Origin: JAJFUI01 sp963754135
GTDB lineage: Bacteria; Planctomycetota; Planctomycetia; Pirellulales; Thermoguttaceae
NCBI GenBank assembly: GCA_963754135.1
Contig: CAVWEY010000002.1
Span: forward strand, 930,001 to 994,000
Length of the DNA stretch: 64,000 nt
Direction of reading: 5' to 3'
This document shows, piece after piece, positions 24,588 through 34,760 of this stretch. Every line of letters begins with the position of its first letter. Position 1 is the first letter of the stretch. The translations under genes were made by a program, and so were the position numbers. The notes beneath the pieces are model-generated. The model was not told the origin of the DNA. It saw nothing but the letters and a program-made list of their open reading frames with translations, and ran no database searches.

Positions 24588-26010
24588 TCACCCCTCATCC
24601 TTCATCCACTCCGCCACTTGCCGGGCAACCTCCTCAGCGTTGGTCAGGTAGTGCCGCCAGCCGGCGCGGCGGAGCATGATGTCCTCGGGATATACGGCCC
24701 ACTCGTTGCGGCAGTAGTACACGACCAGCTCGCGCGAGACGGGCGGCGGCAGGATGCCGCTGCCGGCCAGCGCCGCCTCGCTTGGCGGCAACAGCGGCTC
24801 ATCGGCGGTGCGGCAGGGCGGGCACTTTCGGCCTAGGCGGCCCACGATCCGGTCGATGACCTGTTGGGCGATGAGGCGGTGGGTGGTGAGCTTGCCGCCG
24901 GCCACGTCGAACCAGCTCGGCTCCGGCATGGTAATTTGATGGGCGCGAGAGATATTGGAGGGGCCGCCCCGCTTGGACGCAATCAACGGCCGCAGCCCGG
25001 CCCACGTGCTGATCACGTCCGCCGGCTCCAGTGCGGCCGAGGGGAACGCCCGGTTGACCACCGCCAGGATGTACGCCACGTCGGCCGGCTCCGTGGGCAC
25101 GTCGTCCAGTGGGCCGTCGTAGTCGGTGTCGGTGGTGCCCAGGATTAGCCGCTCGCCCCAGGGAATGGCGAAGAGGATGCGATTGCCATCGGCCATCACG
25201 ACGGCGTCGGGCAGCGGCAGCCGCCCGCGGTCGATCACCAGGTGGACGCCCTTCGTGAGCCGCAGCCGCACCCGGCTGTGTTCGAGCGACTGCGCCCAGG
25301 GGCCGGTGGCGTTGACGACGTTCCGCGCCGTCACGTCGTAGTGGCGGCCGGCAACCGTGTCGTGCAGCCGGCATTGCCAGGTTGCGCGGCCGGGCGACGC
25401 CGACAGCAGCCGCGTGTAGTTGGCCACGATGGCCCCGTGGCCGGCCGCCGAGCGGAGCGTGTCGATGACCAGCCGGGCGTCGTTGGTCAATCCGTCGAAG
25501 TACCGCACGGCCCCGGTCAGCCCGACGGACTTGATGCCGGGCAGGTGGGCTTGGACTTCCGTCGCGGACATCGGCCAGGACGGCCCGAGGTTCCGTCCCC
25601 CGCAGAGCAGATCGTAGACTTTCACGCCTATCCGCAGTTGCCAGAGCGGCCAGGGGGCGCCGCGATAGGTGGGAAAGACAAAGGACAGCGGCTCGGCCAG
25701 GTGGGGCGCGATGCGGTGCAGGATGCACTTCTCCCGGCTGGCCTCGTAAACCAGTCCGATCCGCCCCTGGGCGAGGTAGCGCAACCCGCCGTGCAGCAGC
25801 CGGCTCGACCGGCTGCTCGTGCCGAAGGCCAGGTCGAATTGTTTCGACCAGCCCGACGCGCAAGCCGCGCAGGGCGGCGTCGCGTGCCGCGCCCGCGCCC
25901 ACGATCCCCCCGCCCACCACCAGAACGTCGAGCGTTTCCGCCGCCAGTTGCCCGGCCGCCGCAGCGCGGCGTTGCAGCACGGAAGGGGGAGGGGAGAGGA
26001 AGGTCTTCAT
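24588..26010 (-). CDS. glpD: FAD-dependent glycerol-3-phosphate dehydrogenase type oxidoreductase, one frameshift
   Basis: About 470 residues once joined. FAD-binding Rossmann motif DVLVVGGGIVGAGAARDAAL near the N-terminus, QFDLAFGTSSRSSRLLHGGL, GLRYLAQGRIGLVYEASREK, ATGPWAQSL, TKGVHLVIDRGRLPL, WAGLRPLI and a DAO_C-type end (VVYYCRNEWAVYPEDIMLRR). An extra A near 25842 separates N- and C-terminal frames. Expected reaction: sn-glycerol-3-phosphate to dihydroxyacetone phosphate with electrons to quinone at the membrane. It starts 3 bases after the Gfo/Idh/MocA stop. Its last residues (MKDEG) come from an ATGAAGGATGAG repeat. Confidence 0.85.
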
Positions 26011-26013
26011 GCT

Positions 26014-27357
26014 CTACATGAACTTCGTCAGGCCCGGCATGGCGATCGGGTACTTGCCGTCCTTGTCGGGCTTGGTGGGCGGGTCGGCGTCCAGGGCATA
26101 AGCAGCCGGGGCGAAGCTGTGCTGCGAGTTGATCGCCTCCTCCCAGGTGAGCGGCTGGCCGGTGTAATCCACCATCCGGCCGAGAATGGCCCACATGGTG
26201 CTGCGGGCCATATAGAGGCCGTTGTTGACCGGCTGGCCCGAGCGGATGGCGGCCAGCAACCTGCGATGCTCCTCGTCGTACGCCTGCGAAAGGGCGTGTG
26301 GACCGGTGAACTGCCAGGGTTTCTCCCCCTCGATCCGCGGCTTGTTGGGCAGGATGGCCCGGCCCTTCGTGCCGACAATAATATCGGTAACGTCGTTGTA
26401 GCAACCGGGCATCTGCCGGCAGTAGGCGTGGACGTGGACGCCGCCGGGATACTCGTACCTGACGGCGTGGTGGTCGTAGACGTCGCCGTCCTTGCGGTTG
26501 CGGAGCAGGCAGCCGCCGAGGCCCCACGCCCGCTGGGGCGGCTCGTCACGCATTGCCCAGGCCGCCTTGTCCAGACTGTGGACGTGCTGCTCGGTGTTGA
26601 AGTCCCCGGAGAGCCATACGAAGTATTGCCAGTTGCGCAACTGGTATTCCATTTCGGTCCACTGGGGCAGACGGTTGCGGTGCGAGAGGACACCGGCCAG
26701 ATAGGTCTCCTGGATGCTCTTGATCTCGCCGATCGCGCCGTCCAGCACGCGCTTCATGGTTTCGCACACGCCCTGGTCGTACCGCCAGCAGAGGCCGGAG
26801 ACGAGACTCAGTTTCTTCCGCTTCGCCTCTTCCACAGTGCTGAGCACGCTGCGGATGCCGGGGGTGTCGACAGCCACGGGCTTCTCGCAGAATATGTGCT
26901 TGCCGGCTTCCACGGCCGCCTTCAGGTGCGCGGGGCGAAAGTGCGGCGGCTCGGCCAGGATCACCACGTCCACGTCGCTCTGGATGAGCTTATCCGCGGC
27001 GTCCAGGCCCACGAAGCAGTGGTCCTTGCCGACGGCCACTTTCTGCGGCGCCTCCATCTTGGCAGCGTGCTTCCGCAGCGCGTCGAGGCTGTTTTCCAGG
27101 CGGTCGGCAAAGGCGTCGGCCATCGCCACGAGCTTGCAGTTCTTGTCGGCGCCCAGGGCGTTGACGGCGGCGCCGGTCCCCCGCCCGCCGCAACCGATCA
27201 GGCCGATCCGCAGCACGTCGTCGCCGGCGGCATGGGCGCCGCGGGCGACCGACAGGCCGCCGCTGAGCGCGCCGGCGGCCGCCAGGCTGGAGGCAGTTTT
27301 CAGAAAATCCCGCCGGCTAGGGGCCGGGGAATTGTTCGTGTGGGGTTCTCGTGCCAT
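26014..27357 (-). CDS. Tat-exported Gfo/Idh/MocA oxidoreductase
   Basis: 447 residues. Twin-arginine signal (SRRDFLKTASSLAAAGALSG) then an NAD(P)-binding fold (LRIGLIGCGGRGTGAAVNAL), CEKPVAVDTPG with the conserved EKP, and the family C-terminal beta domain (YPGGVHVHAYCRQMPGCYND). Planctomycetes have many secreted members acting on sugars or their derivatives; the substrate is unknown. I chose the ATG at 27357 (CGGAG 9 bases upstream) because it directly precedes the Tat motif. Confidence 0.88.
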   Translation of the reverse strand: MAREPHTNNSPAPSRRDFLKTASSLAAAGALSGGLSVARGAHAAGDDVLRIGLIGCGGRGTGAAVNALGADKNCKLVAMADAFADRLENSLDALRKHAAKMEAPQKVAVGKDHCFVGLDAADKLIQSDVDVVILAEPPHFRPAHLKAAVEAGKHIFCEKPVAVDTPGIRSVLSTVEEAKRKKLSLVSGLCWRYDQGVCETMKRVLDGAIGEIKSIQETYLAGVLSHRNRLPQWTEMEYQLRNWQYFVWLSGDFNTEQHVHSLDKAAWAMRDEPPQRAWGLGGCLLRNRKDGDVYDHHAVRYEYPGGVHVHAYCRQMPGCYNDVTDIIVGTKGRAILPNKPRIEGEKPWQFTGPHALSQAYDEEHRRLLAAIRSGQPVNNGLYMARSTMWAILGRMVDYTGQPLTWEEAINSQHSFAPAAYALDADPPTKPDKDGKYPIAMPGLTKFM

Positions 27358-27468
27358 GAGCGTGGCTCCGTGTTGGGTGGGTAGCGACGTGTGAATGGGC
27401 GCGGCGAGGGCGCATAGGGGCATCCAACCGCTGCCCAGTTTACGCCAACGGCACACGGGGTGCAAGCA

Positions 27469-27548
27469 GGGTGCCATGCCCACGCTTGTCGTGGGCATGT
27501 GGGGCAATCGCACGACTCATGCCCACGACAAGCGTGGGCATGGCACCC
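27469..27548. repeat. Perfect 30-bp inverted repeat
   Basis: Arms 27469-27498 and 27519-27548 are perfectly complementary, with a 20-base spacer. The arm itself contains a nested palindrome (TGCCCACGCTTGTCGTGGGCA). It lies between the protease-like gene's 3' end and the upstream region of the oxidoreductase. Confidence 0.9.
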
Positions 27549-27561
27549 AACGCCGCATGCA

Positions 27562-28704
27562 CTATCTTAGCCTGGCGGTGGATCGCAGGAACTCGGCGTC
27601 CAGGGGCCTCAGTTCGCCGAACGCCTGGCGGAACTGCGCCAGCCGCCGCTCGGGGCCGTCCTCCAAGAGCGCCTTCTTCTTCGACAACATGGCCAGATAA
27701 GCCACGTATTCCTTGGGGTGCTTCTGGAGAAGGAAGTACGTCAACGCCCAGGCCTCGGCATAGGCGTCGAGCGCCTGTTTTGGGTCGCGGAACCGCCGGT
27801 CATCGCGGAGGAGCGTCTCCAGCGAATCGGCCGGCCGCGCGTCGAGCCACTGCCGGAACCGCTCGAGCCGCGATTGATTGACCGCTCCCAGGCCGCTCCA
27901 GCCCTTGGGGCTGCGGAGGTCGGGCGTCTCGAAGTACATCGCAATCCCTTCGCTGAACCAGAGCGGGCAATCGCTCAGCCGCGCGTGCAGTCCGCAGTTG
28001 AACGCGATCTGGTGCGTGGCCTCGTGAACGATCGTGGCTACGGTGCGCTCGGCGTCGGGCTGGGCCAGGATCTGGTCGATCTGGGCCGCCGTGTGGTTCC
28101 GCCCGGCCCCGCGCCCCTGCGACTCTAAGCCTGTCAGATCGTACATCGTCATCCGGTTGCTGGATGCCATGCCATAGTAACCGAGCATCGAATCCGCCGC
28201 TTCGCCCGCCTCCGACCGGGCGTACTTCACGTATGATTGCTTGTCGGCAAAGACGACGGCCACCAGCGGAAACTCCGGCTGACGCAACTGGAAGCCCTTG
28301 CGGGTCCAGAAGTTGGTGAATGCCACGTAGAGCCGCTCGAACAGCGCGCCGCACCACTGCGCATAGGCCGGCGAGGTGTCATGGAAAATCAGGTAGTGGG
28401 CCGTCTGGTGAACGCGGAACCCCGGCGGCAGTTCCGCCAGGAGCCGCTTGCTCAACTCGTCGCGGCTGTAGGGCTGGAAGGGTTGCTGGTCGGTGGTGTG
28501 CTGGACTTGTTCCTCGGGCGGGACCGCCCAGAGCACGCCGTCCCGCCCCAGCACCAGCAGCCCGCCGTCCTGGGCCTCGACCAGCAACCGGCCGGCCACG
28601 TCCAACGTCTTTCCGTCGCGGCGGAACGTCACGTAATCGAGCGCCGCCACATGGCCGGCGCAAGTCAAAGACACGAACAAGAAAACCAGCACACCTCTCA
28701 TCAT
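27562..28704 (-). CDS. Secreted HExxH peptidase-like protein (DUF1570-type)
   Basis: 380 residues with a signal peptide (MMRGVLVFLFVSLTCAGHVA). The motif TIVHEATHQIAFNCGLH contains HEATH, a gluzincin zinc-binding site, followed by WFSEGIAMYFETPDL, which carries the third ligand (Glu). Upstream: FRVHQTAHYLIFHDTSPAYA, typical of planctomycete DUF1570 proteins. Likely an extracytoplasmic metallopeptidase, unproven. Its start overlaps the permease stop (ATGATGA). Confidence 0.83.
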   Translation of the reverse strand: MMRGVLVFLFVSLTCAGHVAALDYVTFRRDGKTLDVAGRLLVEAQDGGLLVLGRDGVLWAVPPEEQVQHTTDQQPFQPYSRDELSKRLLAELPPGFRVHQTAHYLIFHDTSPAYAQWCGALFERLYVAFTNFWTRKGFQLRQPEFPLVAVVFADKQSYVKYARSEAGEAADSMLGYYGMASSNRMTMYDLTGLESQGRGAGRNHTAAQIDQILAQPDAERTVATIVHEATHQIAFNCGLHARLSDCPLWFSEGIAMYFETPDLRSPKGWSGLGAVNQSRLERFRQWLDARPADSLETLLRDDRRFRDPKQALDAYAEAWALTYFLLQKHPKEYVAYLAMLSKKKALLEDGPERRLAQFRQAFGELRPLDAEFLRSTARLR

Positions 28705-30251
28705 CCTTCATCCCTCATCCTTCCTATTATACTCCATCCGACGGCGGCCAGGGCGCCGAAGAAGGCCAACTGGGCCAGGCAGACCCCCGCCACCTGGTCT
28801 TCCACGCCGTAGTGCAATAGCCCAAAGATGTGGATCGACAGGGTTTGCACGCCGGGGGGCACCACCAAGATGCTGGCCGCCAGGTCGCCCAAGGCCACGG
28901 CCAGCGAGACGACAAACGCCAGGCCCACCGCCGGCCAGCGGAGGGGTAGGGCGATCAGCCAGAACCGCGCGACCGGTCCCGCGCCGTCGACCGCCGCCGC
29001 TTCCAGCATCTCCCGCGGGACCGTCCGCAGGGCGTACCAGAGGACGAAAATCGCCGGCGGCAGTCCCCGGACCAGAAGGGCCAAGAACGGGGCCAGAATC
29101 GACCGGTCGTAGAGTTCCACGAGCCAGGGCAATTCCGGGCGGTCGAGCGCCTTAATGATCGCCAGGCCGAGTATCGGTCCGGGCACGGCCAGGGCCAGGG
29201 CCGCCGTCAGCAGCGCCGGCAGCGATTTCAGTCCGCCCCGCCGCGCAAACCACGCCAGCGGAATTGCCGCCAGCACCGCCGTGGCGGCCGCCAGCGGGCC
29301 AATCAGGAGTGACCATCGCAACTCGCGTCGGCAGCGCCACGGCGCGGAGGCGATCATCGCCACGCATTGGCCGGGCGAGAACTCGCGGACCCGGCCCGTC
29401 TCGGTCTGCGAGACGATCACGCCAGCCTTGTACGCCAGATTGCCCAGCGGCACGCCGATCAACAGCAACAGCAACCCGGCCGCCAGCACGCCCGCCGGCA
29501 GCCGCCAGGCGCCCAGCCGATAGCCCCACCGCGCGGGCCGAGCACGAGCGGGTGATCGCCCGGCATTAGCCCGCGGCAGAGCACCATGCCGGCCACAACC
29601 AGCAGTGCCGTCATCGCCATGCCGGGCAATGCTCGCAAGGGCGCCACGCCCGGCTCCTGTCCGACGGCCAACAGCGTGTAGACCTCTTCGGCATAGGTCC
29701 GCACGGCGAACAGGTCGGTGACGGTCATTTCCCCGGCCGCGCTCAAGGCGACCCAGAGCGCGGCCACGCCCACGGCCGGCAACGCCGCGGGCAGGGTGAC
29801 GTGCCGGAACACTTGCCAGCCGGTGCAGTCCAGCGCGGCCGACTCTTCCAGTTCCGGCTCGACTTTGGCCAGTCCGAAGCCGGCGATCAGCACGACCCAG
29901 GGGACGGCCGCCATGCTATGGACCCAGATGGCGCCCCGCCAGCCTTCCAACAGCACCGGTGCGAAACCGGCAAACGGTCTTGGAGCAGCCAGCGTACACC
30001 ATCCTTGCAGTCCGAAGCCCGCCTGCCACGCTGCCGCCTGGAGATAGAGCGGCACGAAGAGCATCAGCCCGAGCATGGCCAGCCCCAGCCGCCGGCCCGG
30101 CAGGTCGGTCCGCACCAGCAGCCAGGCCAGGAAAGTCCCCAGCGGGACGCTCACGGCGGCACGTCGCGCCGGCCAGCAGGAGCGTGTTCAGGAGAAGGGA
30201 TAATGTTCGTTGATCCACGATCGCTGCGAAGCCGCAAGCGGCTGCAAACAT
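28701..30251 (-). CDS. Two-domain ABC transporter permease (iron(III)/thiamine type), two frameshifts
   Basis: About 515 residues when joined, with roughly 12 membrane segments and two BPD_transp_1 modules. First EAA-like loop: EESAALDCTGWQVFRHVTLP; second: EAAAVDGAGPVARFWLIALP. This duplicated layout is that of FbpB/ThiP permeases. Frames change near 30165 and near 29525. No binding protein or ATPase is adjacent; the upstream end is next to the palindrome at 30281. Substrate cannot be told; inner membrane. Confidence 0.82.
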
Positions 30252-30280
30252 AAAGCCGCGACCGGTGGTCGCGCCGCGGG

Positions 30281-30361
30281 GGGTGGCACGCCCTGAAAGG
30301 GCGTGGCGGGCGTCGAGGCTCAATCGAGCGATCCACCACGCCCTTTCAGGGCGTGCCACCC
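30281..30361. repeat. Perfect 26-bp inverted repeat
   Basis: Arms 30281-30306 and 30336-30361, 29-base spacer; each arm contains the nested palindrome CGCCCTGAAAGGGCG. It lies 6 bases downstream of the SPFH gene and just upstream of the permease gene. Confidence 0.9.
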
Positions 30362-30366
30362 GACCG

Positions 30367-31719
30367 CTAGTTTACGTCACCGCCGACGAGCTTTTGCTCC
30401 ACCTGGTCGGCCTGCCAGGCCAACGCCGAGAGGACGCGGCTGACGTCCAAGGGGGTGACGGCCTCGGCCAACTGGTTCGTTTGCAAGACGACCATTTCGG
30501 CCGTGCCGACCTTCTTGACGGCGAAGGCCCCGTGCAACGTGCCCGTGTTGAAACGCAGCAGATCGGCGGCGTTCTTCTCCTGGTAGGGGCCGCAGACGGA
30601 CCAGTAGTGTACCGTGGCGTGGCCAGAGGCATCGCTTTGGCCGAACTCGACGTTGACCACCTGCTTCCGCAGTCCGCCGATGGGCACGGTGATCTGCACG
30701 GCGCCGGCCGACTCGACAATGGCATAGCCGGCGGCGGTCGCCACGGCGCGGACCACCGCCGCGGGATCGGCGGCTGCCGGGGCCAAGCCGGAGAAGTCCG
30801 GCCCGACCGACACGCCCGCAGCGGCCCCGCCGGCGGGACTGGTCCGGGGGCCGGCGACACCCGCTCCGGCGACCATTGCCTGCTGGATCATGCCGGGCAT
30901 CATCATGCCGAAACCTGCGCCCATGCCCATTCCCATGGCCCCGCCGGCCATGCCGCCGCCACCCCCTTGCTCGGCCAGCTTGGTCAGGCTGCTGGCGGCC
31001 TGGAACTTCATGAAGGCGTTCAGGTCGCCGACCGCGCCCATTGCGCTGCGGGCGTCAATGGCCTTCTGCACGTCCTCCGGCGGCGTGATGGCGTTGATGA
31101 AGAAATCGACCAGTTCCAGTCCGTACTTGGCGAACTCCTCGGCCACCTTCGCCCGCGTGTCCGCGGCCACCTCGTCATACTTCGCCGGCAGGTCCAACAA
31201 TCCGATCTTGAGCGTGCCCATCAGGTCGGCCAGGCGGGCCAGGATCAAGTCCCGCAGATACGAGCTAACCGCCTCGGTGGTGTACTTGTTCTGCGTCCCC
31301 ACCAGCGTATTCAGGAACACCGGCGAATCGGACACGCGGAACGAATACTTGCCGAAGCTCCGCAGCCGGACCATGCCGAACTCGGCGTCGCGGAAGGCGA
31401 TCGGCTGCAAAGTGCCCCACTTCTGGTCGATGAACGTCTGACGGCCGATGAAATAGACCGACGCCTGGAAGGGGGATTTCTCCCAGGGGATGGTCAAGAG
31501 CCGGGTCAGGATCGGCACGTTGGCCGTGGTCAGCGTGTGCCGGCCGGGGCCGAAGGTGTCCAGGGCCTTGCCGTCGCGGAGAAAGACCGCCTCCTGATTT
31601 TCTTGCACGATTAGTTGGGCCCCGAGCTTGATGTCGGCCGACCCTTCCGGCGGGATCCGCGCGATGATCGACTGGTTCGTGTTGTCGAAGAACTGAATGA
31701 CTTCCAAGCGGATGGCCAT
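30367..31719 (-). CDS. SPFH (YdjI/virion-core-like) domain protein
   Basis: 450 residues, intact. MAIRLEVIQFFDNTNQSIIA, LIVQENQEAVFLRDGKALDT, FGPGRHTLTTANVPILTRLL and LVDFFINAITPPEDVQKAID are the SPFH core. A Gly/Met-rich linker (GGGGGMAGGAMGMGMGAGFG) leads to a small C-terminal domain (GPYQEKNAADLLRFNTG). Family members form membrane-associated oligomers linked to stress or membrane organisation. A zinc ribbon, often found at the end, is absent. Confidence 0.85.
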   Translation of the reverse strand: MAIRLEVIQFFDNTNQSIIARIPPEGSADIKLGAQLIVQENQEAVFLRDGKALDTFGPGRHTLTTANVPILTRLLTIPWEKSPFQASVYFIGRQTFIDQKWGTLQPIAFRDAEFGMVRLRSFGKYSFRVSDSPVFLNTLVGTQNKYTTEAVSSYLRDLILARLADLMGTLKIGLLDLPAKYDEVAADTRAKVAEEFAKYGLELVDFFINAITPPEDVQKAIDARSAMGAVGDLNAFMKFQAASSLTKLAEQGGGGGMAGGAMGMGMGAGFGMMMPGMIQQAMVAGAGVAGPRTSPAGGAAAGVSVGPDFSGLAPAAADPAAVVRAVATAAGYAIVESAGAVQITVPIGGLRKQVVNVEFGQSDASGHATVHYWSVCGPYQEKNAADLLRFNTGTLHGAFAVKKVGTAEMVVLQTNQLAEAVTPLDVSRVLSALAWQADQVEQKLVGGDVN

Positions 31720-32089
31720 GATTGATAGTCTCCCTGTAAGGACGGCTGGCTAACACCCATAGCATACTGGGGGGAACGAATACTGGGTAGTGGCCGAGGA
31801 CTCGGGGTTCGGGGTCCGGTGGCCGGAGTTGGAAACCAGTCCCGAGCCACGAACCTTGAGCCCCGAGTCCCCAGTTGCCCCATTTTGACGCAATTTGGCC
31901 TATGATTCGTCTTGGCCCGCCGGGGTGTCGATGCTATAGTCCCGCCCGGCTGGTTGCGGGTACGTCTTGGTTCAGGCGAACCGCACCGAGCAATGGCCGG
32001 GGGCTAACGATCCCCGAACGGAAAGGCCCGGAGCTTGGACACACTCCGGGGGCTGTTGGCCCCTGGCTATTACGGTACATGGTTCAGCT
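31720..32089. other. Intergenic region with repeat traces
   Basis: 370 bases between divergent genes. It contains CTCGGGG-rich direct and inverted words (31797-31873) and GGGGGCTAACGATCCCC-like traces (about 31998-32020) related to the palindrome inside hpnH. No gene seen. Both promoters should lie here. Confidence 0.45.
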
Positions 32090-32788
32090 ATGAGCGGTGC
32101 GGGCGGCCGACGACTTCTGCTGGTGCTTTGCGGTCTGGCAACCGTGGCGGCGGCCGGCTGCGCCGAACTGGACTTTCTGCCGTCCTGGGTGCCGTTTCAA
32201 GGGCCGGCCTCGGACGTGTTGCCCGGGGTAGTGACCCCTGCACAACGCATCTCCGAACTTCAGAAGCTGTCGGAGACGGCGGCCGGCAAGACCGCCGACG
32301 AGAAGCTGAAGATTTCCGAGCAGTTGGCCTATTCGATCCGGACGGAAAAAGACCCGCTCCTGCGCGTGGAGATCATCCGTGCGTTGGGGTGTTATCCCGG
32401 CCCGGCGGCGGACGCCATCCTCAAGGCGGCCCTGAGCGATACCGATACGAACGTCCGTGTGGCGGCGTGCGAGGGCTGGGGGCGTCGGGGTGACGCCAAT
32501 GCCGTGGCACTGCTGAGCGAGGCGCTGCGGAGCGACGTGCAAAGCGACGTCCGGCTGGCGGCGGCCAAGGCCCTGGGCGAGACCCGCAACCCGGCCGCCG
32601 TGCCCGTGCTGGGCGAGGCCCTGGCTGACGCCGATCCCGCCATGCAATATCGGGCCGTCCTGTCGCTGAAGCAGGCCACCGGCAAGGACCTGGGCGACAG
32701 CGTGGACCGCTGGCAGCAGTACGTCAAGGGAGAGCAGCCCGCGCCGGCCCCGACGCTGGGCGAGCGGATTCTACACTGGTTTCGATGA
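32090..32788 (+). CDS. HEAT-repeat lipoprotein
   Basis: 232 residues. Lipoprotein signal with lipobox (LVLCGLATVAAAGC). Then RISELQKLSETAAGKTADEK and HEAT-like helical repeats: LLRVEIIRALGCYPGPAADA, TNVRVAACEGWGRRGDANAV, SDVRLAAAKALGETRNPAAV, PAMQYRAVLSLKQATG. Probably a periplasmic scaffold anchored by lipid; function unknown. Frames upstream of this ATG are open but lack a signal peptide, so the lipobox decides the start. Confidence 0.82.
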   Translation: MSGAGGRRLLLVLCGLATVAAAGCAELDFLPSWVPFQGPASDVLPGVVTPAQRISELQKLSETAAGKTADEKLKISEQLAYSIRTEKDPLLRVEIIRALGCYPGPAADAILKAALSDTDTNVRVAACEGWGRRGDANAVALLSEALRSDVQSDVRLAAAKALGETRNPAAVPVLGEALADADPAMQYRAVLSLKQATGKDLGDSVDRWQQYVKGEQPAPAPTLGERILHWFR

Positions 32789-32968
32789 CCTGACCAACCG
32801 ATACCGTTAGTGATGGGCACGTTGCCGTTGATTCCGAGCACGAAAACCCCTAGTATAGGACTGGTCCCGATCGCGCCGTGCCGCTTGCGGATCTGCTACC
32901 CGCAGGGCGGACGGCCGGCGCTGCGGCCCGTGTGGCGCGGCGGCGGCCAGCACGAAGGCGGTGAGCGC

Positions 32969-33934
32969 ATGCAGCCGGTACGTATCACCGAGCAGTTCAA
33001 GACCCTGCTGGGGGTCGCCCGGCAGATGACCGAATCGGCCGAGGCGGAGGCCATTCTGCTGCTGCTGGAAGGCCCGGTGGAATGGTCGCGGGTGAAGACC
33101 CTGGCCGGCAAGGCGAAGGTCGTCGTGGCCGGCAACGTGGCCGAGGAGTTGGCCGGGGCCAAGGAGGCGGGCCTGTTGTGCGTCCGCCTCGACATGCCCG
33201 ACAACCCGGTCTACGAACGCCTTACCCAATCGGTGCTCGAGGCCGTGGCCGACGACATCCTGACGGCCGGCTCGAGCGTGGTGGCCCTCTACAGCGGCTT
33301 CGACGCCAGCACGGTCGACTCGCTGAGCGTCATCGACCTGGACGAGCACCTGAACCGGCTCACCGGCCGCGACCTGCGGCAGTTGGAAACCCGGGTCCCC
33401 CTGGACACGCTGAAGATCGTCGTCGATCTGGCGGTCGAGATCGGCCGCGAAGGCCGCGAGGGGAAGCCCGTCGGCACGCTCATGGTGGTGGGCGACAGCC
33501 GCAAGGTGCTGGCCTCCAGCCGGCCGACCGGTTTCGATCCCGTCCGCGGCTACAGCCGCAAGGAACGCAATCTGGACGACCCGCGGGTCCGCGAGGGGAT
33601 CAAGGAAATCGCCCAGATGGACGGGGCCATCATCGTCTCGGCCGACGGCGTGGTCGAGGCGGCCTGCCGCTACCTCGATTGCTCCGCCGCCGACGTGACC
33701 TTGAGCAAGGGCCTCGGCGCCCGCCACTGGGCCGCCGCCGCCATCAGCCGGGCCACCAACGCCGTGGCCGTCACCGTCAGCCAGAGCAACGGTACCGTGC
33801 GCATCTTCCACAACGGCGAGGTCGTGCTGCGGATCGAGCCGTATCTCCGCCGCCCCATGGTCTGGCGGGAGTTCGAGTACGAGCCGCCCCAGCCGGAAGT
33901 GAAGCCGAAGCCCAAGGGCGACGGAGCGGCATAG
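32969..33934 (+). CDS. Diadenylate cyclase (DisA_N/DAC domain)
   Basis: 321 residues from the ATG at 32969. The N-terminal part has EAEAILLLLEGPVEWSRVKT; the C-terminal DAC domain has GTLMVVGDSRKVLASS, EIAQMDGAIIVSADGVVEAA (catalytic DGA) and LGARHWAAAAISRATNAVAV (RH motif, here RHW rather than RHR). Expected reaction: two ATP to cyclic di-AMP. The architecture, with a pyruvate-kinase-like alpha/beta N-terminus, is the planctomycete form. The last 25 residues are Pro/Lys-rich. Confidence 0.83.
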   Translation: MQPVRITEQFKTLLGVARQMTESAEAEAILLLLEGPVEWSRVKTLAGKAKVVVAGNVAEELAGAKEAGLLCVRLDMPDNPVYERLTQSVLEAVADDILTAGSSVVALYSGFDASTVDSLSVIDLDEHLNRLTGRDLRQLETRVPLDTLKIVVDLAVEIGREGREGKPVGTLMVVGDSRKVLASSRPTGFDPVRGYSRKERNLDDPRVREGIKEIAQMDGAIIVSADGVVEAACRYLDCSAADVTLSKGLGARHWAAAAISRATNAVAVTVSQSNGTVRIFHNGEVVLRIEPYLRRPMVWREFEYEPPQPEVKPKPKGDGAA

Positions 33935-33935
33935 C

Positions 33936-34595
33936 TCACCGCGGCCGGTCCATCACCAAGTCCACCTCGAACCGCGAGTACGGCTGAGTGGCCTTGACCA
34001 CCTTGGCCGAGCGGATTTTGAGCGAGCCGGCCGGCTGGTTGTTGGAATCGACCGTCTCGTAGAGCACCACGCCGGGATCGTTCGTCAGCCGCCGGGCGAA
34101 ATTGTGCTTGCCGGCCAGGATGGCCACTAGCGCGCTCGGGTCGCCGGTCGTGCCGCGGAGGGTGATCCGCTCGACCTGCTGGGCGGCGTTGAAATAGTAG
34201 GTCAGCGAGCCGGCCACGTCGCGGAGGCTCGTGCCGCTGACCAACGGCACGCGGTAGCCCTGCAATTGCAGGTACGGCAGGCCGGTGGAGACCCGCGGCC
34301 AGCGCTGCATCACCCACTCGACCGTCACGTCAAACCGCAACACCTCGGCCAGCGGCGGCGTGGGCATGGTCTCCAGCGGCGACAAGGCGGCCGGGATCGC
34401 CAGCGGCGTGGCCGACGCGGCGTCGGGCGGCAGTGCGTCGCCCGACGGCTGCGGGACCGCGGCGCTCTTGGCCGTCCAGCCCGCGATGCTCTTCCGCACC
34501 TTCGTCACAAAGTCGGAAGTCGAGAACAGGCTGATCGGACCGCCGACCGCCAAGGCCAGCCCGAAGGCATAGAGCACAGTTCGCTTGATGTTCAT
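33936..34595 (-). CDS. Secreted or membrane-anchored protein of unknown function
   Basis: 219 residues. N-terminal helix TVLYAFGLALAVGGPISLFS, then FVTKVRKSIAGWTAKSA and a Pro-rich linker. The C-terminal domain has TVEWVMQRWPRVSTGLPYLQ, YRVPLVSGTSLRDVAGSLTY and ITLRGTTGDPSALVAILAGK. It converges with the DAC gene, one base apart. A conserved planctomycete protein is likely, without known role. Shine-Dalgarno is weak. Confidence 0.7.
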   Translation of the reverse strand: MNIKRTVLYAFGLALAVGGPISLFSTSDFVTKVRKSIAGWTAKSAAVPQPSGDALPPDAASATPLAIPAALSPLETMPTPPLAEVLRFDVTVEWVMQRWPRVSTGLPYLQLQGYRVPLVSGTSLRDVAGSLTYYFNAAQQVERITLRGTTGDPSALVAILAGKHNFARRLTNDPGVVLYETVDSNNQPAGSLKIRSAKVVKATQPYSRFEVDLVMDRPR

Positions 34596-34760
34596 ATTCG
34601 AGAGGATCGGCTGGCCGGGGCGCCGGGCTTGCCGCAACCCGAGACCAGCCGCCGCAGATTGCCCAGACCGAACGCCGGGAGCAAGCCACAGAGGCGGCAC
34701 AGGCGGAAACGGCGCAAGTAAACGCCCTGCAACTGCGGTCGCAGGGGGAACGTGCGGCTC

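Noticed and set aside
25819..27384. A 521-codon plus-strand open frame
   Set aside because: It mirrors the well-supported Gfo/Idh/MocA gene on the other strand; GC-rich codon use creates long antisense frames.
32810..32968. N-terminal extension of the diadenylate cyclase
   Set aside because: The frame is open, but the residues are Pro/Arg-rich with no conserved look; the ATG at 32969 is followed by the conserved domain.
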